Assembly (NCBI GenBank): GCA_038256565.1
Contig: JBBSKG010000007.1
Location: 1-42,291, forward strand
Direction: 5' to 3'
Source of the DNA: JACOTK01 sp038256565
GTDB lineage: Bacteria > Actinomycetota > Acidimicrobiia > Acidimicrobiales > CADCSY01
DNA length: 42,291 nucleotides
The position numbers were made by a program, and so were the translations under genes. The notes below the pieces were generated by a model, which worked only from the letters and a program-made list of their open reading frames with translations, did not search any database and was not told where the DNA came from. Below, in pieces: positions 1-7,552 of this stretch (position 1 is its first letter; every line of letters starts with the position of its first letter).

Positions 1-1294
1 GGTCGTCGATCTGGCCTCGGGTTGGCTTCACAATTACCTCAGGGTCAAGCAAACCAGTGGGGCGAATTATCTGCTCAACCACTTGGCTGGAATGTTCCAT
101 CTCCCACGGCCCCGGTGTCGCCGAGAGAAAAAGACATTGACCCACCCGTTCAAGAAACTCCTCGAAACGCAGTGGACGATTATCGGCCGCAGACGGCAAC
201 CGAAAGCCGTGTTCAATCAACGTGTTCTTCCGCGACCGGTCTCCTTGAAATTGTCCGTGCAGCTGAGGAATCGTGACATGGCTCTCGTCGAGCACTACAA
301 GAAAATCGCGTGGGAAGAAATCGATAAGCGTGGAAGGCGCGGAACCAGGTGACCTACCTTCCAGCGGGGCTGAATAGTTCTCGATGCCGTTACACACGCC
401 CATCTCGGCCAGCATCTCAAGATCGTGCTCGGTGCGCATGCGCAGACGCTGCGCCTCTAACAGTTTGTCGTGCTCAGCAAACCAAGTGAGACGCTCCCGC
501 AACTCGTCTTCGATGCGAACGATTGCTTCCCGCATGCTTTCAGTGTCAGCCAGGTAATGCGTTGCGGGAAAGATCGCTAGTTCGTCAAGTGTTCTCACGT
601 GATTACCCGTCAACAAATCGACTTCGGTAATGCGCTCAATCTCGTCACCAAACAGTTCAACCCGAACGGCGTTTTGCTCATAGGCCGGGTGAATTTCAAT
701 AGTGTCACCCAGCACTCGAAATGTGCCACGAACCAGGTTCACGTTGTTACGGTCGTAGTGCATCGACACAAGCTGCGAAAGAATCGCGCGCTGGTCATGT
801 TCCTCGCCTGGTCGCAATATCAAGAGGTTTCGTTCGTACTCGACAGGCGACCCAAGACCATAAATGCACGACACCGACGCAACCACGATCACGTCTCGCC
901 GAGTCAACAAAGCGGCAGTTGTAGCGTGACGCAACCGGTCAATCTCGTCGTTGATTGAACTGTCTTTTTCGATATAGGTATCGCTGGTCGGAAGATAAGC
1001 CTCGGGCTGGTAGTAGTCGTAATAGCTGACGAAATACTCGACCCGATTATTAGGAAACAACTCACGTAACTCACTAGCAAGCTGTGCCGCCAACGACTTA
1101 TTCGGAGCAATCACGAGCGTCGGACGCTGCGTTGCTTCGATCGTCCATGCCATCGTTGCCGACTTCCCACTGCCGGTGATTCCCAGCAGTGTCTGGAAAC
1201 GCTCGCCTGCCGCTAAACCCTCACTCAACTTTGCAATAGCAGCTGGCTGGTCACCTGCTGGCTGAAATGGCGAGACAACCTGAAAAGGTGGCAT
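1..1294 (-). CDS. uvrB: UvrABC system protein B, N-terminal 431 residues (cut by left edge)
   Basis: UvrB is the damage-verifying helicase-like subunit of nucleotide excision repair; it is loaded by UvrA and recruits UvrC. Seen: Walker A GITGSGKS at residues 38-45, the beta-hairpin signature YYDYYQPEAY, the segment VVASVSCIYGLG, the Walker B-type box DESHVTIPQ, and near the window edge RPTGLLDPE followed by PTRGQIDDL. About 430 of the usual 670-700 residues are present; the remaining helicase and UvrC-binding parts lie beyond position 1. The ATG at 1294 begins MPPFQVVSPFQPAGDQP, a normal UvrB start. It lies 55 bp after coaE on the same strand, so coaE and uvrB are probably co-transcribed. The order rpsA-coaE-uvrB is typical of Actinobacteria. 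Confidence 0.97.
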   Translation of the reverse strand, partial: MPPFQVVSPFQPAGDQPAAIAKLSEGLAAGERFQTLLGITGSGKSATMAWTIEATQRPTLVIAPNKSLAAQLASELRELFPNNRVEYFVSYYDYYQPEAYLPTSDTYIEKDSSINDEIDRLRHATTAALLTRRDVIVVASVSCIYGLGSPVEYERNLLILRPGEEHDQRAILSQLVSMHYDRNNVNLVRGTFRVLGDTIEIHPAYEQNAVRVELFGDEIERITEVDLLTGNHVRTLDELAIFPATHYLADTESMREAIVRIEDELRERLTWFAEHDKLLEAQRLRMRTEHDLEMLAEMGVCNGIENYSAPLEGRSPGSAPSTLIDFFPRDFLVVLDESHVTIPQLHGQFQGDRSRKNTLIEHGFRLPSAADNRPLRFEEFLERVGQCLFLSATPGPWEMEHSSQVVEQIIRPTGLLDPEVIVKPTRGQIDD

Positions 1295-1349
1295 TGCTCG
1301 AATCGTATCGACTACTCATCAAGATTGAGTCTTATCGACAAGCCTTGGT

Positions 1350-1955
1350 TCAAGAAGAAGTGTGTTCGAGTCTTTCGATCCACTTCCAGACCCATTCAAT
1401 CTGGTCATCAAGAGCATCGGGCTCGCCAGAGTTGTCGATAACGACATCGGCTTTGGCCAAACGATCTTCTCGCGATGCTTGCCGGGCCATACGTGCACGA
1501 ACATCGTCCTCGTTCATTTCCCTATGTGTCACCAAACGACGTACCGCCTCCTCGGGTTCCACGTCGACCACGATCAATCCGGCAACGGCATACATGCCGG
1601 ACTCAACCATGAGGGGAACATCAAGCACCACCACATGATCAGTATCAGTCTCAGCCGCAACTCGTTCGGAAATGGCAACACCCACAGCAGGATGCGTCAA
1701 CATGTTCAGATCGGCCAAAGCTGCTTTGTCGTTGAAAACAATGTCAGCCAAAGCTTGGCGATCAAGAGTGCCATCGGCTGCCACGATCTCAGCACCGAAG
1801 CGCTCGACAATTGCCTCAAAAACCGGCCTACCAGGCTGTTGAAGCTCTCGGGTAATGGCATCAGCATCAACGATCACCGCCCCAAGTTGGGCCAATTTGG
1901 CCGAAACGGTCGACTTACCCGCACCAATCCCACCAGTGAGTCCAATCAGCTTCAT
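1350..1955 (-). CDS. coaE: Dephospho-CoA kinase
   Basis: CoaE phosphorylates the 3'-hydroxyl of dephospho-CoA with ATP, the last step of coenzyme A synthesis, in the cytoplasm. The 201-residue protein opens with MKLIGLTGGIGAGKSTV: the P-loop is residues 8-15 and K14 should bind the phosphates. Further family segments are VDADAITRELQQPG and DVPLMVESGMY. The length is that of a stand-alone CoaE; mycobacterial CoaE carries an extra C-terminal domain that is missing here. The gene lies between the rpsA terminator and uvrB, so it must have its own promoter in roughly 1956-2085. That leader holds a small hairpin (ccgcc/ggcgg at 1987-2000) and a run of eight C (2076-2083). Confidence 0.96.
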   Translation of the reverse strand: MKLIGLTGGIGAGKSTVSAKLAQLGAVIVDADAITRELQQPGRPVFEAIVERFGAEIVAADGTLDRQALADIVFNDKAALADLNMLTHPAVGVAISERVAAETDTDHVVVLDVPLMVESGMYAVAGLIVVDVEPEEAVRRLVTHREMNEDDVRARMARQASREDRLAKADVVIDNSGEPDALDDQIEWVWKWIERLEHTSS

Positions 1956-2085
1956 GAAAGATCGACCGTAGCACTCCCCGGAACGTCCGCCGCTAGGCGG
2001 TGCTCGCTAGATACAGGCCCAAACCAATCCCCTGAACTCCTAAAGATTGCCTCGCAACAGCCGTTAGGAAAGGGACCCCCCCCAT

Positions 2086-2129
2086 AAAACGGCAAAACCC
2101 GGGCAACGACGCCCGGGTTTTGCCGTTTT
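2086..2129 (-). terminator. Strong rho-independent terminator after rpsA, possibly bidirectional
   Basis: A perfect 19-bp inverted repeat has arms at 2086-2104 and 2111-2129 and a 6-nt loop (aacgac). The GC-rich core is ggcaaaacccgggc, and both outer ends are A/T runs, so U-tracts form in either direction. It starts 15 bases after the rpsA stop codon and separates rpsA from coaE. Confidence 0.93.
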
Positions 2130-2144
2130 TCAGAAAGCTTCTGG

Positions 2145-3719
2145 TTACTCGGCCACAGGTTCCTCGGCGGCTGGTTCCTCGGCGGCTGGTTCCTCGGCGG
2201 CTGGTTCCTCGGCAGCTGGTTCCTCGGCAGCTGGTTCCTCGGCAGCTGGTTCCTCGGCAGCTACTGGGGCGGGATCGGCAGGGGCTTCTAGCACGCCTTC
2301 TATGGGGATGATTGCGTCGCCAGTGGTCTCGGTGAGGACTTCAGTAACGGGGACGGGGGCGGGGGTCGTGGTGCCGTCGCCGTATTCGGCGTAGTACTCG
2401 GCCCATGCCTTTTCGGCCTCGCTTGTGGCCTCGGTATCGGTTGGCCCGACGTAGTTGCCTTCGGCGTCATAGGCATGCTCACCGAAGTGCTGCTGGTACT
2501 CGGCAGAAACTACGCCGCCATCGGCTGCTTGTTTGATCGACAGACTGATGCGGCGACGCTGAAGGTCGAGGTCGATGATCTTGACCCATAGCTCCTCGCC
2601 TGGGGTAACCACTTGCTCAGGAAGATCAACGTGTTGCTGGCTCATCTCCGAGATGTGCACAAGGCCCTCGATGCCCTCGCCCACCTGAATGAACGAACCG
2701 AACGGCACCAACTTGGTGACCCGGCCATAAACCAGCTCGCCAACTTGATGGTTGGTGGCGAACTCTTGCCATGGGTCTTGCTGGGTCGCCTTGAGCGACA
2801 GGCTGATGCGTTCTTTGTCGAGATCAACATCGAGCACCTGTACCTGAATCTCATCGCCAACTTGCACCACTGAACCGGGGTGATCGACATGCTTCCAAGA
2901 CAGTTCTGAAACGTGAACGAGGCCGTCCATGCCGCCGAGATCAACGAAGGCACCGAAGTTCACGACCGACGAAACGGTTCCCGAGCGAATCTCGCCAGGC
3001 TTCAGATTGGTCAGGAAATCTTCACGCTGTTCTTTCTGAGTCTCTTCGAGCCACGCACGACGTGAAAGCACGACGTTGTTACGGTTCTTGTCGAGCTCGA
3101 TGATCTTGGCCTCAAGAGTACGGCCAACATAGGGCTGCAAGTCACGAACCCGACGAAGCTCAACAAGCGACGCTGGCAAGAAACCACGTAGGCCGATGTC
3201 AACAATCAGGCCGCCCTTGACAACTTCGATGACCGGACCGCTAACAACGCCACCAGCGTCTTTGAGCTGCTCGATAGAGCCCCAGGCCCGCTCGTATTGC
3301 GCTCGCTTCTTCGACAAGACGAGTCGTCCGTCTTTGTCTTCTTTCTGCAAGACCAATGCCTCGATGACTTCACCGAGTGAAACGATTTCGGAAGGGTCGG
3401 CGTCATTGCGAATGGACAACTCACGAGAAGGAATTACGCCCTCAGACTTGAAGCCGATGTCGAGTAGAACCTCGTCCTTATCAACCTTGACCACTGTGCC
3501 CGAAACGATGTCGCCATCATCGAACTCGACGATCGTTCCCGAGATGGCATCATCGAAAGACATGCCGCCAAGATCATCGGCGACGACTTGACGGGGAATG
3601 TATTCACCGGCCTCATCGAAGGTCCCAAAGCGATCGGCATCGGAGCCTTGGTGCAGATAACTCTCAGGAGTTGTGATCTGGTCGGTACTAACTGAATCGG
3701 TAATCGTTGAATCGGACAT
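2145..3719 (-). CDS. rpsA: 30S ribosomal protein S1 with AAEEP-repeat tail
   Basis: S1 binds mRNA on the small ribosomal subunit and helps initiation. Four S1 (OB-fold) domains are visible between about residues 45 and 420. Their openings include GDIVSGTVVKVDKDEVLLDI, GGVVSGPVIEVVKGG, GEIRSGTVSSVVNFGAFVDL and GELVYGRVTKLVPFGSFIQV. I chose the ATG at 3719 (MSDSTITDS, 524 aa); an in-frame ATG at 3773 would add 18 residues that do not look like S1. The last 40 residues are seven copies of AAEEP, an acidic low-complexity tail. The gene ends in a strong hairpin terminator, so it is transcribed apart from coaE. The polA-rpsA-coaE order supports the call. Confidence 0.96.
   Translation of the reverse strand: MSDSTITDSVSTDQITTPESYLHQGSDADRFGTFDEAGEYIPRQVVADDLGGMSFDDAISGTIVEFDDGDIVSGTVVKVDKDEVLLDIGFKSEGVIPSRELSIRNDADPSEIVSLGEVIEALVLQKEDKDGRLVLSKKRAQYERAWGSIEQLKDAGGVVSGPVIEVVKGGLIVDIGLRGFLPASLVELRRVRDLQPYVGRTLEAKIIELDKNRNNVVLSRRAWLEETQKEQREDFLTNLKPGEIRSGTVSSVVNFGAFVDLGGMDGLVHVSELSWKHVDHPGSVVQVGDEIQVQVLDVDLDKERISLSLKATQQDPWQEFATNHQVGELVYGRVTKLVPFGSFIQVGEGIEGLVHISEMSQQHVDLPEQVVTPGEELWVKIIDLDLQRRRISLSIKQAADGGVVSAEYQQHFGEHAYDAEGNYVGPTDTEATSEAEKAWAEYYAEYGDGTTTPAPVPVTEVLTETTGDAIIPIEGVLEAPADPAPVAAEEPAAEEPAAEEPAAEEPAAEEPAAEEPAAEEPVAE
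2158..2262 (-). repeat. 15-bp tandem repeat, seven units, in the 3' end of rpsA
   Basis: Seven head-to-tail 15-bp units (plus-strand form ggttcctcggcggct) encode seven AAEEP pentapeptides. On the plus strand the first three units carry ggcggct and the last four ggcagct, so the array consists of two homogeneous blocks, as expected from slippage or unequal exchange. No other function is visible. Confidence 0.95.
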
Positions 3720-3803
3720 GAAGTAGGTCGCCTTTGTTTTCCGGACAGGTTCTTGTCGGCCATTAAGCGACAAGGGTTTCGTAATCGCCTTACGGCGTTG
3801 ACT

Positions 3804-4535
3804 TCATAGTCTACTCGTAGGCTTCTCTGCCACCATTAAGAACTCAGGAGTCTCAATGTTTGGAGCCTCTCTACGATAGTCACCTGGCGTAACCGACCAC
3901 AGGTCGCGAACTCTCAACCCTGCCTGTAATGCAAGAAGTCGCAGCTCACGAGGGGTAAAGCAAGACGTCCACAGATCGAAAGAGGCCTCGGTGCCATCGG
4001 GGTCACGAAGCATCGTGTTCTCATGGTTGACACCAGTCGAAGCATCGAAATTGTCGGTTTCTTCAAGCCAACGCACCTGGAAGTAGGCAGAGAAAGCCGA
4101 AATCGCCAAGAGCCCACCTGGGCGCAATGCTTTGGCCATGCCAGTGAGAACGCCTCCATCTTGATCGTCTTTCCCTGTTCCACCGAGCAAACCAAACGCT
4201 CCCTGACACAGTGAGATTGCTGCATCGAACTCACCATCGAAGCTGAGATCACGAGCGTCCATGCGCATAAAGGTTGCCCCGGGTGGAGCGTCGGCAGTCG
4301 CCAACGCTATAAACCGCTCCGCTATGTCGACTCCAACCACCTCAATGCCACGGCTTGCCAACGCATGGGAATGGCGGCCCGGCCCACAGCCAACATCAAG
4401 CACCCGTTGGCCGGGACAAAGGCCAAGCGCATCAACGAGAAACGAAACCTCGTTCTCAGTACCTTTGGTAAACGAATAACGCAGATATGCCGGGCCAAGA
4501 TGATCAGCCATTGCCTCAAACCAGTGAGAACCCAT
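3804..4535 (-). CDS. Class I SAM-dependent methyltransferase, substrate unknown
   Basis: This is a Rossmann-fold methyltransferase of 243 residues. Motif I is VLDVGCGPG (residues 45-53), the acidic end of strand 2 is in VVGVDIAERF, followed by FMRMDARDLSFDGEFDAAIS (motifs II/III). The remaining fold includes ALRPGGLLAISAFSAYFQVRW. No substrate-specific motif was recognised; candidates range from small-molecule to lipid methylation. It lies between polA and rpsA on the same strand, 115 bp after polA, and that gap contains a 13-bp inverted repeat. The start at 4535 lacks a clear Shine-Dalgarno; the ATG eight codons in (MADHLGPAYL) is an alternative. Confidence 0.85.
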   Translation of the reverse strand: MGSHWFEAMADHLGPAYLRYSFTKGTENEVSFLVDALGLCPGQRVLDVGCGPGRHSHALASRGIEVVGVDIAERFIALATADAPPGATFMRMDARDLSFDGEFDAAISLCQGAFGLLGGTGKDDQDGGVLTGMAKALRPGGLLAISAFSAYFQVRWLEETDNFDASTGVNHENTMLRDPDGTEASFDLWTSCFTPRELRLLALQAGLRVRDLWSVTPGDYRREAPNIETPEFLMVAEKPTSRL

Positions 4536-4547
4536 TTAGGGCCTGAG

Positions 4548-4628
4548 ATGAAACAACTTGGGCGGCCAGAGGCCGAATAGTGAACCCCACCAAGGAAAAC
4601 TTGTGATGTGCCGCGCAAGTTGTTTCAT
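4548..4628. repeat. 13-bp perfect inverted repeat between polA and the methyltransferase gene
   Basis: The arms are atgaaacaacttg (4548-4560) and caagttgtttcat (4616-4628), with a 55-bp spacer. In minus-strand RNA it would form a long-range hairpin between the polA stop (4650) and the methyltransferase start (4535). There is no U-tract, so it is not a classic terminator. It could be an operator pair, a processing site or chance. Confidence 0.6.
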
Positions 4629-4649
4629 TACGGGTCCTTACCTGAGCAA

Positions 4650-7382
4650 CTAGCTCTTCGCCTCGGCCCAGCTTGGGCCAAACGAAAGGTTGACCTCAAG
4701 AGGCACGGCCAACTCACAAGCACCGCTCATAGTTTCTCGCACAAGGTCGGCTGCAAGATCGTGCTCGGCTGGGGGCACTTCTAAAAGCACCTCATCATGA
4801 ACCTGCAAAATGAGACGGCTCTGAAGCCATTGGGTCTCCAGTGCTTGATCAAGGCGGACGAGTGCCACCTTGAAAATGTCAGCCGCCAGCCCTTGAATGC
4901 CTGCATTCATTGCTTGGCGCTCGCCAGCTTGGCGAATGCGAAAGTTGGAAGATGCCAACTCGGGTATCGGGCGTCGTCGACCAAACAAAGTTTCGGTGTA
5001 ACCACGCCCACGGGCCTCTTCGACAGTTGCCTCCATGTAAGCCTTGATGTTTGGGAAGGCATCAAAGAAAGCATCGAGAATGGCCTGCGCAGAAGAAACA
5101 TCAATGGCCAAACGCTGCGAAAGCCCGTAAGCCTCCATGCCATATGCGAGACCATAAGAAACCATCTTCGCCCGTGAACGTTGCTCGAAACTGACATCGG
5201 ATGGCTCGACTCCAAAGATACGAGAGGCGGTCATCGTGTGCACGTCTTCTCCAGCAGTAAAGGCCTTGATGAGCCCTGGATCATTTGCCAAATGCGCAAT
5301 TACCCGTAGCTCGATTTGGTTGTAGTCGGCGACCAACAACTCACAACCAACCGAGGGCACAAAGGCTTTGCGGAACTGTCGACCCTCTTCGGTACGCACC
5401 GGAATGTTGTGCAAGTTGGGCTGATCAGAACTGAGCCGACCCGTTCGAGCAACGGTCTGGCTAAAAGTCGCATGAATACGCCCGTCGGAAGCAACCTCTT
5501 TGATTAAACCCTCGCCATAGGTGGAGCGAAGCTTTTCTACTTCTCGATAACGCAACAACAACTCGATGATTGGGTGTTGCCAACGCAACTTCTCAAGCGA
5601 TGCTGCATCGGTGGAAAAACCAGTCTTGGTGCGCTTTTGAGGAGCCAGACCCAACTTGTTAAAGAGCACTTCACGTAACTGTTGCGTGGAGTTGACCTTA
5701 AATGTCATGCCAGCTTCGACCTGAATTGCTTGTTCTAGTTCGACAGCCTCAGTGCCCAAACGCTGATTGAGCGCCAGCAACTCGGTCTTGTCAACGAGAA
5801 TGCCCGCTACTTCCATCTTTGCCAACACCCGCACCAGCGGCCTCTCGATGGCGTCATAAAGAGAACGAAGACCCCTCGAATCCATCGCGTCTGTGACCAC
5901 AGGGGCCAAACTCAGAGCGCCCAATGCCCTGTTTGCAGTTATTTCTGGGAGACGATCAGCGGTTCCATCAAGATCGAGACGACCCTCAGCAGCAGCACTT
6001 TGGCCATTCTGATCGCCAAGCCCCAAACCGCAGTAACGTAATAGGAGTTCATCTAGCGGATAGCCCGAGCCCCCAGGGTCAAGCAGATAACAAACGACTT
6101 CTGTATCAATGTCGAGGGTCATCACATCGACATCAAGTGCGAGCAGGCTCCTCATGAGGGCCTTTGCCCCATGAGTTACGAGCGGCCTTCCGCCAGCGAC
6201 CACAAGCTCAGCAAGCGGCTTGGTCACCTGTGGGTCTCCCAATAACTTGCCATCCAGCCAGATCGCTTCGCCAGCGTCGGCATCGATCACGATGGCAAGC
6301 CCCGCTAAAGGCGATCGCCCTGGGTCGCCTTCCCATGCCGCTGCAACACCCAGCTGTTCATTCAAAGGCGTCTCGTTCAGCGATTCGTCCAGACGATCAA
6401 GAACCGCAATGGCATCTACAACATCAACAACTTCACGCACCACACATGTAAGCGCTTCTGAAGATTGCCTGATAGCGGTGTCGTCGTCTAAGTGACCAGC
6501 GACTCCCTCAGCTCCAATAGCTTCTAACAAGCGATCAAGCAGCGCTCGAAACTCAAGAAACTGAAAAAGTTCCCGGACGGGCTCGATATCAAAAGGTCTG
6601 ATCTCGAGATCTTCCACTCCAACCTCAAGTTGGACGGAACGATCGAGAACCATCATCTCGACGTTCGAGCGAACCTGAGCTTCATTATCAATGAGACTCT
6701 GGCGCACCTTGGGCTTAGCGGAATCAAGATTGGCATAAATGCCGTCGATGCCACCGTGGTCGACAATGAGCTTCGCTGCAGTCTTCTCGCCCACCCCTGG
6801 CACACCTGGAAGATTGTCCGAAGGGTCACCACGCAAAGCTGCATATTGCGGATACAACGTTGGGTGCACTCCCACCCGTTCGACAATGCCTGCCTCGTCA
6901 TAGAGCGCGTAGTCGCTAACCCCACGACGGTTATAGAGCACCTTGATGAATGGGTCTTCCACCAGTTGATAACAGTCACGGTCACCCGTGACGACAATTA
7001 CCTCGTCGCCACGATCGCGAGCCTGCGAAGCAAGAGTTGCAATGACATCATCGGCCTCATAACCGGGGGCCTCGATGATGGTTATGTTTAGCGCTTCTAA
7101 AACTTGGCGGACGAGGCCCATTTGTTGGTACAAAATGTCAGGTGCTTTTTCTCGTTGGGCCTTATACGCAGGAACGGCAATGTGGCGAAAGGTTGGCTCA
7201 GGACGGTCGAAAGCCACCCCGATAGATGTTGGTTTATGGTCACGCAACAAATTGATCAGCATTGACGTGAACCCGAACACAGCATTGGTGACCTGGCCCG
7301 AAGCCGTCGCCATATCAGTTGGCAGGGCAAAAAACGCCCTATAGGTCAATGAGTTGCCGTCGAGTAGAAGAAGCTTTGCCAC
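4650..7382 (-). CDS. polA: DNA polymerase I
   Basis: PolA fills repair gaps and removes RNA primers. The 910-residue protein has an N-terminal 5'-3' nuclease domain (about 1-290: LLLDGNSLTYRAFFALP, VVTGDRDCYQLV, GDPSDNLPGVPGVGEKTA). A 3'-5' exonuclease-like fold follows (about 300-500), then the polymerase domain. Motif A is DYNQIELRVIAHL (D686), motif B RSRAKMVSYGLAYG and motif C VHDEV (D863). The D-x-E pair that starts an active proofreading site is not seen at the expected place (AAAWEGDPG), although a later acidic stretch (DIDTEVVCYLLDP) remains. By family knowledge, the exonuclease domain is therefore probably inactive, as in mycobacterial and Thermus enzymes. The gene lies upstream of the methyltransferase and rpsA. 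Confidence 0.97.
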   Translation of the reverse strand: MAKLLLLDGNSLTYRAFFALPTDMATASGQVTNAVFGFTSMLINLLRDHKPTSIGVAFDRPEPTFRHIAVPAYKAQREKAPDILYQQMGLVRQVLEALNITIIEAPGYEADDVIATLASQARDRGDEVIVVTGDRDCYQLVEDPFIKVLYNRRGVSDYALYDEAGIVERVGVHPTLYPQYAALRGDPSDNLPGVPGVGEKTAAKLIVDHGGIDGIYANLDSAKPKVRQSLIDNEAQVRSNVEMMVLDRSVQLEVGVEDLEIRPFDIEPVRELFQFLEFRALLDRLLEAIGAEGVAGHLDDDTAIRQSSEALTCVVREVVDVVDAIAVLDRLDESLNETPLNEQLGVAAAWEGDPGRSPLAGLAIVIDADAGEAIWLDGKLLGDPQVTKPLAELVVAGGRPLVTHGAKALMRSLLALDVDVMTLDIDTEVVCYLLDPGGSGYPLDELLLRYCGLGLGDQNGQSAAAEGRLDLDGTADRLPEITANRALGALSLAPVVTDAMDSRGLRSLYDAIERPLVRVLAKMEVAGILVDKTELLALNQRLGTEAVELEQAIQVEAGMTFKVNSTQQLREVLFNKLGLAPQKRTKTGFSTDAASLEKLRWQHPIIELLLRYREVEKLRSTYGEGLIKEVASDGRIHATFSQTVARTGRLSSDQPNLHNIPVRTEEGRQFRKAFVPSVGCELLVADYNQIELRVIAHLANDPGLIKAFTAGEDVHTMTASRIFGVEPSDVSFEQRSRAKMVSYGLAYGMEAYGLSQRLAIDVSSAQAILDAFFDAFPNIKAYMEATVEEARGRGYTETLFGRRRPIPELASSNFRIRQAGERQAMNAGIQGLAADIFKVALVRLDQALETQWLQSRLILQVHDEVLLEVPPAEHDLAADLVRETMSGACELAVPLEVNLSFGPSWAEAKS

Positions 7383-7492
7383 CGAGCTGAGCCTAGGTGA
7401 CTGGTGTGGCAGCTATCTGTTCGAGCTTGTGGGGTCGTGGTCTCCCTGCCATGGGCTGGGCCTGTCACACGGAAGGTTGGTGCCTTATCAGA

Positions 7493-7547
7493 TACTTTCT
7501 TCGGAATAGCTGCATTATATGGTAGTTTCTTCGGGTTCTAACGGAGG
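7493..7547 (+). promoter_or_regulatory. Direct repeats and ribosome binding site upstream of the Fic gene
   Basis: Two near-identical 12-mers, tactttcttcgg (7493-7504) and tagtttcttcgg (7523-7534), are spaced 30 bp start to start, close to three helical turns. A TATA-like stretch (attatatgg, about 7514-7522) lies between them and could be the -10 region. A Shine-Dalgarno ggagga (about 7543-7548) precedes the ATG at 7553. Inference: the repeats are operator sites for the winged-helix domain encoded at the N-terminus of the same gene. Confidence 0.5.
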
Positions 7548-7552
7548 AAACG

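Noticed and set aside
1362..2087. Plus-strand 241-codon frame over coaE
   Set aside because: It is the antisense frame of coaE, has no family features, and runs through the promoter region up to the terminator.
2120..2311. Plus-strand frame with LVPR repeats
   Set aside because: It is the antisense reading of the rpsA AAEEP array; the repeats are explained by rpsA.
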